Below are positions 12,721 through 25,311 of a DNA stretch of 64,000 nt, in pieces. Made by a program: the position numbers and the translations under genes. Numbering within the stretch: position 1 is the first letter of the stretch; each line of letters starts with the position of its first letter. Source of the stretch: Progne subis subis (lineage: Eukaryota; Chordata; Aves; Passeriformes; Hirundinidae); NCBI GenBank assembly GCA_022316685.1, contig JAKJHU010000005.1, positions 14,362,707-14,426,706 of the forward strand. Reading direction: 5' to 3'. Below the pieces are notes generated by a model. It saw only the letters and a program-made list of their open reading frames with translations, did no database searches and was not told the origin of the DNA.

Positions 12721-15700
12721 CTTTTTTAGGGCTCTTGATATAAGATTATTAACAGTTTAAACGTGTATCTCCATGGCATCCATCCCTCGCCACTCAGAAA
12801 GGCAACTGCCTTTAGATGGTTCCTTCTGAGGCAGACGCACAAGCGTTTCTTCAGCACAGCAAATTGATAATTGCCGAAGCAGGCCAGGCTCTCTTTCAGT
12901 TTATCTGTTCTTTGAAGCCAAACTATGGACCTTTCACTCCTTTTCTTAAGTGGAGAAACAATTATTCCAGTATCCAGGTGGGAAGTGGCTTTCTCAGCTG
13001 GTTAGTAAACATTGCTAATTATTCTGTGGTTTTGAAGTCTTGAAACTATATATTCACATTCTACTGGGCATGAGACACCACATCAGAGGCTTGAGGAAAT
13101 GAAAACAAAGAAAAGCAAGTTTTTGCTTTATAAATCATATGCAAAACCATCAGAGTATTCAGAAATCCTTCTGGATTTTCAGAGAAGTTGTCTCAAGTTA
13201 GATCTTAATCTTCAAGGTTTTCATAAAAACTGAAATTAGAAACAAGTTTAATGTGATAGCAATCAGGTAGAGCACCCAAGAGTTATGTTATTTGAATGCT
13301 GACTTTGGCCCCAAACCACCAGTGTTTTCTTCAGAGAAGACTGATGCAGTCTTTTATTCTTTGAAAAGATCCTCTGTTTAAACAATACATGAGGTTACAA
13401 ATGTCACCTGGAGATAAAAACATTCAGCATCTCATCTGTCAGAAGAGCAAAAGACATAGGAGCCAGTCCTGCTACAGTGGAAAGCAGGACAAGGATATTT
13501 TGTCAATGAATGAAGGTCCTGGAGAAAGTTTAATTGCGTACAAACTTTTTGAGGCATGAAAAGTATTAATTTTAAACAGTAAATGGCAAACTAAACACAA
13601 GATTAAATATAGGGCCTTGTAAAAAATCATATTTGCAGCTTTATATTAACATTATAAAAATAAAATTATTGCTAAATTGTGTCATTCTTTCTTAGTATAC
13701 AAATCCAAGTGAATAATATAGTATTTTCACTGGTGGTTAGGTTGTACACACACATACTTCTATTGTAGTAGGAATTGCTGTTTTCATTTCCATAAATTGC
13801 AAGGATTATAAATGTTTTTGCTTTTTACATCTTTTTCTCTGGAAAATTAGCTGCAAGTCATGGACACACACGTTTTGACACTGAACAAAAATTGTCTAAG
13901 CTTAGGAAACATCTCCATTATATAGGAAAGGATATACATTTTTCATATTAGGACAATAATAATATTTTTAAAATCCATTTTCATTTAATGGAGTGATGTG
14001 GACTGCTTAGGAAAAAAGGGAAATTTTAGTCTGCACAATATATTTGTCTTCATGGTAACTGCTGTTCTTCCAAATATAAATAAAATGGGACACAGCAGAA
14101 TAGGGCACTTAGAGTCCAATAGAATTATACTCTCTATTTCATTGGGGTTTTTTAAAATAAGGTTTAAAAAAACGAGCTCCTAGCTGAAGTTTCAAATTTT
14201 AAGCAAAAAGCACTTATAGTTAACCATGAGTGCATATAGGATTCTTGACTAATACTGTAAATAAAAAGGTCACATTTTTGCCTGCTCAGAAGGAAGTAGG
14301 TGCATTCTTTCTGGCATTCTCTAGCCATCTCACTAGTCCCTGCTATGCTCTGTTTTATAATCAGTATAATTTGTGGAGCAATCAATATTTCCATTTTTGT
14401 GACAAAATGACATCTTATGTGCAAATGAAATCTCTCAAAGCATCTGTATCAGCACGGCAGCAATCAAATTGCTTGGTTGCTCAGTATCACAGGTAGGGAA
14501 CACATCATGGAAATAAAGAGGGATGTTCACACACAGGTGGAATCTGCTAGTCAGGGAATAGCCATAGTAACAAGCTTGTGTGAAACATATTCTGTTCCAT
14601 TTCCTTCTTCCAGGGACCCACTTAGTTTGGTATACTTAGACACTCTGCATCTCCACTTGTCAGTCAAGCCACCATCTGCTCCTACTCCCTGTAACCCCTT
14701 CCAGGTTCCTATGTACCCCCACATATCTTCAAATCCCTTCTACTTCAAAGAGTTCGAACAACCTCTGATCCTTTCCCTTCTGCTCTGAGCATGTCCCAGC
14801 TCCACAGTATGTGGGCTGAGAACTGCTGGCCTGTTAAAAGGTTACGTCTACATCCTATTTTGAAGACAGATGCAAGTTTGCTTCAAGCTGATAGGAAGCG
14901 AGACAGTTTGCATGCAGAGGCCATGTGACTGCATTATCAGCATAATGCTGAGCTTGATGCAATAAGCCTGACAGAGAAACAGAATATATTAGCTGAGCTT
15001 CAGTCAGTGCAGAGCTCAGGCAAAGCAAGCTTACATCTGTCTGCAATCTGTCAGGCAGCTCCATATTGTGCCTGAACCGCATAATTCCCTCTTCAGTCTT
15101 AATAGCCCACACACAAACTGAAGCAGGGGCAGAAAGCCATTCTGTTTGCTCTCTACAGATGAATTTGCTGATACCGGGCTTCTGTCAGAAATGGCACACC
15201 TGCATGGAGCTCTCCTCCGCTGTGTTGCCATTCCTATCATAGGAACCAGGTCTACATTTGCCAGAAAGCTTTTACACACCACATCTATATTTACATTTGT
15301 TCAGTTACAAGTAAGAGATTATTTTCTGCACTGCTACCTGTCTCCACCCACTGAGAATCATCTTGAGAGCCACGAAGCATTTATTACAAAAAAAGATTTG
15401 CAATTCTCTTTCCATTTTCAGTCTGTCCAAAAGCACAAGAGTTCTGATAAAATAAGACTCACAAAAGCACTACTTGCTTTCAGTGGTCCAGCACTGCTTA
15501 GGATGAAACACACAGTTAGCCATTTTGAAACACATCAATAGAAAATAAAGACAGCTACTAATCCTTAGGACCATACACCCCTGGGAGAGTTTACATGCTA
15601 CCTTTCCCAAAGTCCATTTTCAATGTTACATCTATTGATCATAAAGACTGGACACTAGTTATATGTCCAGCTGCCACATAGGCCATTGAAGGCCTTTCTT

Positions 15701-18700
15701 TAATAAAACTCGAAGATCCCTGGCTTAGAGTTCTCTGTGCACAAGCATTTTCTCTTTTTTTTTCTCACCCCTAAAGGATCTCTGATGCATAAAAATGTCT
15801 TCCTCAAGGAGACACAACTCTAATGCCTGAAGCTCCCTAAAGTGACTGCCTAATACTTAGGTTACTGCACTGATCATATGAAAGTCTTGATCTCTTTTTG
15901 CATCTTGTTCTCTAGTATGTCTGTAAATTCCTCTCTCAAATCACAGAAATCATCTTGGAGAAATATTCATTATCCATGCTGCTTTTTCTGTAGGAAGCGC
16001 GGGTGTTCTTCAACAAAGTCTGTTTCAGCTTCTCACTGGAGCTATAGAGATTATTAACCCTTAAGTGGCATCCAAATTCACTGAAACTAAGAAAATGAGA
16101 AGATGCAAACACATCTCCAAGAACAGGTACCCACTACAAAATCTAGGATACAGGTTTTCCCCTCTCCCCATGCCTCCAGAAATATGCAGTGGAAGTTAGT
16201 CCAGGCTGGAACAAACCACACAGCCATCTTCAGGATAAAGGAGATGGTGACAGGACCAGCATGTCCATGGCTCAATGGTACCTGGCTCTCTTTTATGAAT
16301 CCTGACCTCATTTGTCCTTGTAACACAGGATTGTTACAACCTGTCTTGCAGGCATGTGCATCTGGCTTGACCGAATTTCCACTGTGTCAATCTGCTTCTC
16401 AAATCTTTTCAGCCAGCAAAGAACACTGATGATACCTGAGTGGAAACAAAGATGACAAAAAAATTTTTGGGCCATTTTTGCAGTGGGAAATTATTTCATA
16501 CTTGTGTTTTGTTCAGAAAGGTCTGACAAAAAGTCTACCACAAGAAACCTCTCTGTCTTATGCATCTCGCTAGTTAAACACAAATAGTTTAAGCATTAAA
16601 TAATTGCAAATAATTTTTTTGTATGAAAGGCTTAGACATCTGAACACCTGTGTTTTATTGACAAAAAAAGTCTGTTCAGTCTAATGCCTGGAGTGGAGAC
16701 AGGCAGCTCCTGACAGAATTGCTCTTGAAGTATGATCCTGTGCGTATACTCTAGTGTCTTGCAGTCAGCTTTTCAGGCTGGAGCACTTCCTCTGTACTGT
16801 TATCCCAGCTCCACAAGCCCTCAGAGAGCTCTGTGACATTGCCTACACACTAAATGTGTTATCAGGGATGACTGCTTATCCCTGCAACTCCTTCAGAGTG
16901 AGATGACACCTGTGTGTGCATCCCCCACAACTCCCCTTAGGCATCTACCAAATTTCCCAAGAGTAGAGAGAGATGCCGGCATTCACCAGACACAAACCAT
17001 GGTGGCATGAGGAGCCAGAAAGGTTCTCCTCAGGAGCAGCCGGGAGATGAGGTACATGGGTGCAGCCATAAGCTTTAATGCTCACAGGAACCAACCTGAC
17101 ATTTTTTGGCCTGGCACAAAATCTCACCTGTCTTCTGCCTGAGAACTGTGATACAGGCAATGAGTCAGCACTGCCATGGTCACAATGCCCAGGTGCTACG
17201 AAACTGTTCTCCAAGCCCTGCCTGGGATGTGCTGAGATAGCTGCTTGACCAGAAATGAATCCTGCTTCAGCAAATGCCTGGCCAGGAACCCTCCATTGGG
17301 TTCCACCCTATCCCCAGCCCTGTGCATCTCCCAGGGGATGGGCACAGGGCCTGGTTTGGTGGGGCCCCATGGCTGCAGCATGGCTGGGGCAGAGGCTGAC
17401 AGCCCTGGGGTGCTGGGCTATGGGGAGCTCCTGGGGGCTGGCAGGGGCAGTCAGGGCTGGGGATGTCCCTGAGGACCTGTCACCAGATTTTTTTGTTAAA
17501 TTTCTCTTCTCAGAGGCTTTTCTCTTATCTGGACATGTTGATGGTCTTTTCCTTTCTCTCCTTCAGCACTCCCTGACCTTGCTTGGCTGTAGGAACTCGC
17601 TGTGGATCACACTTGCTCACTAGTGGCACTAAAGCAGCCATCTCTTTGAGACACACGTGTTCGGCTGCCTTATTGAACATCTCCTCAGCCCTGCCTTTGG
17701 AGATTGGTGCCACAGTGGGGAGGTGCAGCTGCATCATGCCTGCCTGCAGCTCCAGCAACAGGAATTCCCCACCTTTCCCCCAGGGGCTTCCAGCTTCCTT
17801 GTGACTACCTCCCTCTGTGAACCACAAACTCTGAATTTAAAAAAAAAAAAAAAAAATCCCCATTCCCTGGGTTCAGAAGCAGTAATCACTGCCCATTCAG
17901 TGATGCACTTGAGGGACAACGCTGTGTCTCCCTTTCTACTTGCCATGGTCTCAGCTACAGCTGCCCCTGAGCTGCCATGACCCAGGAGGCCATTTCACAG
18001 GCAAGCCACAGCTCCCTGCCTCAGCACTGTGCTGTCTCTGCTTTACAACCCACTTTTCAGCCTTCATGTTTTAGTCAAAATTTTCAACTGCAGGTTACAA
18101 CAGCTTCCTCCTGATGCTGGCTCATTTACAAGAACTGGGCTAGCCTTCACCAACCTTACTCACTGTTAACCCTCCCTGACTCATGCTCCAGTTCAGGGAG
18201 TTCAATCCTGTAGTGCTCTGATGACATTTTATTTTAAGTGCATCAATATTTTGAGTGGAAGGACCTACTTTTAAGTTAGAAAGAGAGGAGAAGTTAAGTT
18301 TCTTCCCAGCTAAAAGGCCAACTTTGATACACCCAGGGATCAAGGAGATGAAGCCTATTCAGCTGAGGATCTCAAAGAATTGAAAGCATTAAATACTCCA
18401 CATTTTTTAAAGTATAAGATTAAATCAGATGTAGAGCATTGTTTTGTCAAGAAAAGGGGAAGAAAAAACATTGGAAAGGAATATAGACTTCAGCAAATGA
18501 CTAGGTATAGGAAAAATGTGGTTAGGACTAGGCAAGGAGACACAGGGTGGGTGGATGGGAATAATCACTAGAGAAAGCTGTTCCACAGCATCTGTAGTGG
18601 AGTTGAAAAGACAGACTTGCCTCTCTGCTGTTGATTTAGTCCACTCTGAATCTGAATTCTAAAACAACTGTCATTTTGGCAGTATCTTGTAACAAAGAAT

Positions 18701-19441
18701 CCTATGTGGCAGTTATGATATTTGCCCTTTAGTTTCACAATTCCCTATTTTTAAATATATTTTGTTGCTATTAGTTTGACTGCCCCTAACACTAAATCGC
18801 TGCTGCTCTGGCATTCAGTGCAGAACTGCCTTGTGAAATGTCTCACACAGTAATTGCCTCCACTGCCCTTTCTTCCCAAGGCCATTATTATTGTTTGCCT
18901 CCCAGGTCTGCAGATCTGCCAGCAGCTCCCAAAGTTGTCTCCCAACCACACATTTCAGTGACCTCATCTCTGCAGGCCACAGTCTCTCTCACACTTGACA
19001 TAAACTCAGATGAACAAATCCACCTCCCAAAGCACAGATAATTATACTCCTCTACTGCCAGGAAGCCCTAGTACATCCTAGTGAATCAAATGTGGAACTG
19101 ACCTAGATCTTTGCCAACAAGTGCAATCTTTGTTTCTGTAGATGACGATGTGCATCTTCAGTTAGAGTGTGAATGACCTTGGGGCTGTCTTGTGCAGCAG
19201 AAGTTTGTCTCAGGCATCCTTTCATGATCATTGGGAGAGAAAAAACTTTTTGAGTTGTGACAAAAAAGAGTGAGTTTGGTTCTGTCTCCATAGAGTCTCA
19301 CTCAGTTGCTTTTGGATACAATCAAGGTTTAAATTCCTTTCGAAATCATTAAGCTTCATTTTCAGTAAGACAAAGCTTACCTGAAAGTCAAGAACTTAAG
19401 CTGCAATGAGATAAAAAGAAAGTACTCTCATGGAGAAATAA
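12721..19441. other. Intergenic DNA, no gene seen
   Basis: I found no gene. A GC-rich but CpG-free patch lies at about 17215-17480 and yields overlapping chance frames. An A17 run occurs near 17839-17856. The stretch at 14870-15110 has low repetitiveness and many TGCTGAGC/ATGCAATAA-like words that could be a conserved element. All frames here are below about 135 codons, without flanking splice signals that would join into a protein. Confidence 0.5.
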
Positions 19442-20430
19442 GTGGTTAAAGGATAGGAGACAAAGGATAAAAGTCCTTGGAGGAAGATCACCAGTGGAGT
19501 CCCACTGGGCTGTATTACATAGTTATTATTATATATTATATGCAGTGTATTCCCACAGGAATGCACTGATTGATCGATTCTTAAGTGACCTGGAAAGTAG
19601 GATGAGATAAAAGAATAAAGTTTGCTGGTAATAATGAGTTATTCAAAGAAGTAAATTTAGAGCCAACTGCTAAGAGCTGCAGAGGGATATCATAATGCAG
19701 AATGACTTGGAAATAAAAATGCAGTTGAATTCAATATTGATAAATGTAAAGTAATACACATGGGAGAAAAAGCCCAACTATACATATGCAATGATAGTCA
19801 CCAAAGTAGCTGTTACTACTGTGGAAAGCAATCTTGAGGTTATTATAGAGAGGCCTATGAAAATGTCAGCTTAGTGCTCAGTAGCATTTTAAAAAGCAAA
19901 CCGAATATTAGGAAAGAAATTAAGACCAAATCAGAAAATAGCATGAAGTTGCTGTACAGATTTACGGTGTGACTGCAGTTAAATTGTGTGAGTTCTTCTG
20001 TTCCCATCCTCCCAGCTTAGAAAAGTGTATGGGGGAAAAAATAAAGATGATGCAAAATCTGGAACAGTTTTGGTGTGAGACATGGTCAACAAGATCAGGA
20101 ACCTTTGTCTGGGAGAAGAGAAGACCAGGGAGGGCACATGATAAATGTCTTAATAATCTTAAGTGCCTAGAAGGAAGCAGATGGAGAAAAAGTGTTCCCG
20201 GTCTTCCAGTATAGCATTAAATGGAATCAGTAGAGGTAGTTTCAAGTCAAGCAAAAGGAGGTAACTTTTCAAACTACAGTTCAGCTGTGTAACTCATTTC
20301 CACAGGAGGCTGTGGGCACAAGAAGTCTCTGTGGGCTTAAAAGACTCACAAAAAGGGAATCTGCTGAGAATTCCTGGATACAGAGACTCAGAGTTTTCCA
20401 AAGACACAGACCCTGGGAGTGTGAGAGAGG
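19442..20430 (+). mobile_element. Ancient CR1 LINE fragment, about 1 kb
   Basis: This is a long, decayed CR1 copy of the old type shared by birds, turtles and crocodilians. It shows in order the 'gtggagtcccactggg' motif, the 'gataaatgtaaagtaatacacatggg' region, 'gaaaatgtcagcttagtgctcagtagc', 'aaagcaaaccgaatattaggaa', and a later 'ttcaaactacagttcagctgtgtaactcatttccacaggaggctgtgg' block near the 3' end. Together these cover the end of the reverse-transcriptase frame and the 3' UTR. Many stops and indels interrupt it. The right edge is approximate. Confidence 0.8.
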
Positions 20431-23400
20431 GGTCTGGCAGTATGTCTGTGTCCTTATCCTTCTCCATCCCTTTTTCTGCTGTGCATCTATTATTGCCCAG
20501 TGCTGATGAGCTGTGGTGGACCCACTACAAAAGTTGTGGTGTTTTATGGTTATCCTTTTAATGGATCACAGTAAGTCCCAAAACTCATTGTTTCTTCCTT
20601 GGAAGTGAGTGAGGCAAACTTAGCTCTGATGCCTATTTTATGCTGGAATAAAATATAGTTTGGTCTAAGTCAGAAGGGAGGTGTAAACTGTGTGACTTGG
20701 ATTAATTTGGTATTCAGTGGGTGTGTGAATGATGACATACCCACCAATGGAACAGATGGTCTGGGCAGCAGAAAAAATAACCAGATAGCTATAAAATAAA
20801 GCAAGCTTCTTCCAGGCAAATTCTTATCTTCATTTCACCTAAATAAACCTGAAATGATTTCATTGAAAGGACTGAGTTGTTTACCTCTTTCCCTTGAGGT
20901 ATATCTTTCATCTTTGCTTAATTTTAACACTGGGATTCACTTGCTGGAAATTTGTCTTCTTTCTCTAGCTTGAATTTGGGTCTTTATAATATTAAATCTT
21001 GTTGAATCTCTTATACAGTGTCTATGGAGCATCATCTAGACTGACCTCCAGAAAGCTGAAATCAGTCTTACCTGAGTTTCTCCTCAGCCCAGTGCATGGC
21101 AGCTGGGTTGAAGAGATCCTGAAACTGATGAGGCAGGAGTGATACTTATGTCTCTGCAGGCATTGCTTGGCACCATGGGCAAGCAGAAACTCTGAAACCT
21201 CCTTAACTTAAGCTAAATCAGTCTTGAAGCTTTTGAACGATAGCAAAGGTATGAGTCCTCACATAAAAACTGCAACCCTACAGTGCAGTAAAAATCCATC
21301 CCTAAGAGATGCATTCACTGTCTCTCCTTTTCTTCTCTTGCCCTTTCCATGCACCCCACATTGCTTTTTGTGCTGTGGCTGTACTGATGTCAGAGGACAG
21401 ACCATGCAGATAATAGCCAGTGTTGTATAAGAAATTTATCAGATATGTCCCAAAGCAATAAAAATTTTACATGCTCTTAAGTGACAGCAAGATAAATAAT
21501 GACAATGTGATAAACAAAAGTGTTCAGATTTTAAAGGTAATACTAAAACTGAGAGCTCCCCATCAGAGCTTTATCTCAGAATAATATTTTCCACAGTGCA
21601 GAATACAGTTTTCTGTATTTTCATGTAATCTGATAAACATAGTTTCTGTTATCCTAAGCATGAATGTTTGTCAATACCAGCTTTAAGTAATAAGAGGCTG
21701 ATTTGGTTGCAGGAAAAAAGAATGAGTCATCCAGCTGAACAAAAAACACTACATTCTTGTAAATATATCCTGTATATCTGTATACTTAAACAAGGCTCAG
21801 ATATGATGATGCTATATTGTTTCCAAGTAGAAATGGTATCCAGATTTCTGTGTGGGTGGATAGGTAGTGGGTGGATATAATAAAAACCTCTATGATGTAT
21901 TGTACATATCCCTCTGTTGTTTTCAAATACGGTTCTGAATTATTAATACCTAAAAATGTCCAGTTCTGCCCTTATGCATCATTGTTTACTTCAATAGACC
22001 TCAATTTAGCAGGAAACGGTGAATATTTAATTGTGCAGCATAAATAATGAAGATTCCCAAACATTCTGGAAAGTCCCTGTTTCAGAAATGCCAAGTGCTT
22101 GATTTTATGTTTTATTGCTGTACTCTGCTGTTAAAGTCTTCTGATTCGTGACTCAGCTACTTGATATGCTGTGTTAATCTCTTCACTTTCAGAAACCAGG
22201 GGGAGAAAACAAAAGGGTCTCTGACTTTGCCCTTCATATCTAGAGCACTCTTTACCAAGCAGATGCAAACAAGTACCCGAAGCCCTAACTTGGGCTTACT
22301 TTGGGACTCACTGGTGGAAGATGCTGAGTCTTCTGCTCATTGTTTCCTTGATTGGTTTATGCAAACCAGGCATCCTTGCCTGTCCCATCTGTGCTTTTCT
22401 TTGGGTGCTGCCTGGAAGGAAAGCTGTGTGCCTGTCTAGGGAGAGGCCCGGTGTGTTTTCACCTGGCACCCCAGACAGTGGAGGTATAGCTGCCTGTGCT
22501 AAGGACGCACCCTCAAAGCCAGACACGAATTTCCTCAAGTGGTTTGAAGGGCAGGATCTGCCCAGCTTGTGAATGCAGGTACTGATTTGAGATGACAGAG
22601 GCAATGTTGATCTTCTCCAGTTTTTGTCTGGAATGCTTTTCCCTCCTTTTTTTGGCACTGGAACATGTCTGATGGCTCTCCTTCACTCTCTTTGATCTAC
22701 ACCTGAGTATTTTTCAGTTATGAAAATCTGTGGTTAAGGCATAATTGGGCTGTTTCCTTACTCCAGATCTCCAGGAAGTCCATGGCCTCTTCCAGAATCT
22801 AAATGGGTTTCATTGCACTGGATAACTCAAGGAAAACATAAAAATGTGGTTAGTCTTGTTGTGGGCTAGCATGCAAATGTGCAGCTGGATGCAGTGGGGC
22901 TGTGCTGGGGACAGATAGATTTGTTGAAATCACAGAAACATCGTGGGAGAGTTGTAAAGCATCTCCAGCAAACTCTGCTCTCCCCGACAGCACAGCAGCC
23001 TTCTGCTCTTCCCTAACATAAAAGTGTTCTGGGCTGAGGTTGCATGGCCCCTGTCTGGCCCCAAATGCATCCCTAAAAACGTCAGGATCCTTTGACACCT
23101 GCTGACACAGGAGTCTGTGCAGCACCTGCCCCTTTGGGGGACGCAGCCTAAACCACCTCTGCATGCTCAGGGCCTCTCCCCCTGGGCATACACACATCTA
23201 GAGGGGACAGTGCCAGCTGATACCACACAATCACAGTTTTTAAAATAAAACAAGGAGTTGAAGTTGGCCTCAGATCTAAGGTGTCACTGCTCAGTCTGGA
23301 ATACTAAATATAGTCCATATTTTGTGTGTCTAAGGAGATGCATCCCTATGAATGAAAGAGCTTCACCATTCATCTACTCCCTTTTCTGTATAGAGCCACA

Positions 23401-24529
23401 TCTACTTCTATGACTTTAGTCCTTTGTTCCCTTCCATGCATTCTACTAAGAACCAGAGAAAACTGCACATTTATTAACCTTTTTTAAGAAATTGCTTGTG
23501 TGCTACTGTAGGAGTAAGCTGGCTGGCTCTGATTGCCACCTCCTGTTCCCAAACCCCATCAACCATGGGGCAATACACAGTCTGGCAACATATTTGCCTA
23601 GAGCTTGTGAGCGTGGCTTGGGGTTTAAGGGAGGACTACCTACTCAGGAAAAAGGATTCTACAGAAAGATAGACAAGCAGATACAAAGGAACACTGCATG
23701 TTCCTATCACATCAGTTTGTATCTTAATTCCTATCAAGACTGAGTATCCAGGTAATCGGAACTTACCCAAGCTAGCAGAGCCTTCTCCATATAATTTCTC
23801 CTCAGAACTTCAGACATCCAGAGATGCCGCCTTTTGATTTTCATTCACTTGTCCTAAACACAGTATACAAAATGGCCTACCTAAAAGTCAAAGTATTCCT
23901 AAAGTATATTTCTTAAGCATAAAGGAATAAAACCTGATTATTTCACATTGCATCCATTTTGTATGTCCTTCCCATGTAATGAGAATTATGAATCCTGTAA
24001 TTTCACGCCTCCTTTTGTAGATAATGATAAGCATATTTAACATTATAGTTAGTGCACCTGGTCTGGGTCAGATCTGCAGCTTCATCTACAGTGCAGGTAA
24101 AAGTGTTAATATCTATATTTTGTGTCACAGAATCCTATGCACACAATATGACTTCCATGGGGAGGGAAAGCAGTACTCCAGCCAGGAATTATGAAATGGT
24201 CTCAGAGTGTGATTGCAAAGCTGGAAATTGACAGAGATAACTGGAATTGAATAGGGAATGTTATTAATACCAGAAGAGCAGGGAATGCTTGCTAACCTGG
24301 TAACAAGGCATATTATTGTGCTGAAGAAGTATGAAGCAAAACTAAACAAAACTTGTTTGAATTATTCTTTCAGAGCCTACTGAGAAATGGGGGGCCACAG
24401 AGGTAATACAGAGCATGGTAAAGATATTTTACAGCAGTATATTGCAGTTGCAGATTGCGAGACTATTGTTTAAAATGAAGGACTTTAAAGTCTGTACTCA
24501 GAGGTGCTGTATGACTGCTTGTAAAGCAG
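20431..24529. other. Intergenic DNA, no gene seen
   Basis: Only short overlapping frames occur, such as a 116-codon minus-strand frame at 22308-22658. None has a recognisable domain or splice context. I see no RNA gene and no clear repeat in this stretch. Confidence 0.5.
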
Positions 24530-25115
24530 TGTCGTGGTTTAAGCCCAGCCTGCAACCAAGCCCCAGGCAGCTGCTCACTCCCCCACCAGCTGGATTCATG
24601 AGGAAATTGGAAGGGTAAAAGCTTGAAAACTCATAGGTTATGGTAAAGACAGGTTAATAGAGAAAGGAAAAGCCACGCAAACAAGCAAAACATAACAAGG
24701 CATTAATTCCCTCCTTCTCATGGACAAGCAGGTGTTCAGCCATCTCCAGGAGAGCAGGGTCTCATCGCATGCAATGGTTACTTGGAAACACAAACCCCAT
24801 CACCCAAAATATCCCCTCCTTCCTCCTTCTTTCCCCCACGTTATAGTCTGAGCATGACTCATCAGTCTGGAATATCCCTGTGGTCAATTTGGGTCACCTG
24901 TCCTGGCTATTTCTCTTCCCAACCTCCCTTGCACCTCCAGAACCCTTGCCAGCATGGCAGTAGAAAAAACAGAAAAAAAAACCCTACCTTGGCTCTGTGT
25001 GAGCCCTGCTCAGCAATAACAAAAACATCTCTGTATAATCAACCCCATGATCAGCACAAATCCAAAACACAGCCCCGTACTAACACAAGTAGGTAAGTTG
25101 CCTTCTCTACAAAGA
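24530..25115 (+). mobile_element. Solo LTR fragment, avian ERV (ERVK-like)
   Basis: The left edge begins TGTCGTGGTTTAAGCCCAGC at 24530, the start of a widespread avian LTR family, followed by the 'ccaagccccaggcagctgctcactcccccacc' stretch and, near the right, 'atccaaaacacagcccc'. These match in order what I recall of finch ERVK-type LTRs. No partner LTR and no internal retroviral sequence are adjacent, so it is a solo or truncated LTR. The 3' end lacks the expected terminal CA inverted repeat and its boundary is uncertain. Family assignment is from memory of the motif style. Confidence 0.7.
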
Positions 25116-25267
25116 GCTTGGATGTTCTCAGCCCATGTATAATACATAGTTCTGGCCTCATATAGGTTAATCACCGTGTATGAGGTCAGATAGGAAACTA
25201 TACTTTTAATATATTACAGGAATCTTTTCTCACTCTCAGGTAGTTTATGCCTCAAATGCAAACTGTG

Positions 25268-25311
<44 letters not shown>

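Noticed and set aside
17245..17980. Overlapping frames of 100-120 codons in the GC-rich patch
   Set aside because: They occur in several frames and both strands at once and one runs through a poly-A tract; composition explains them.
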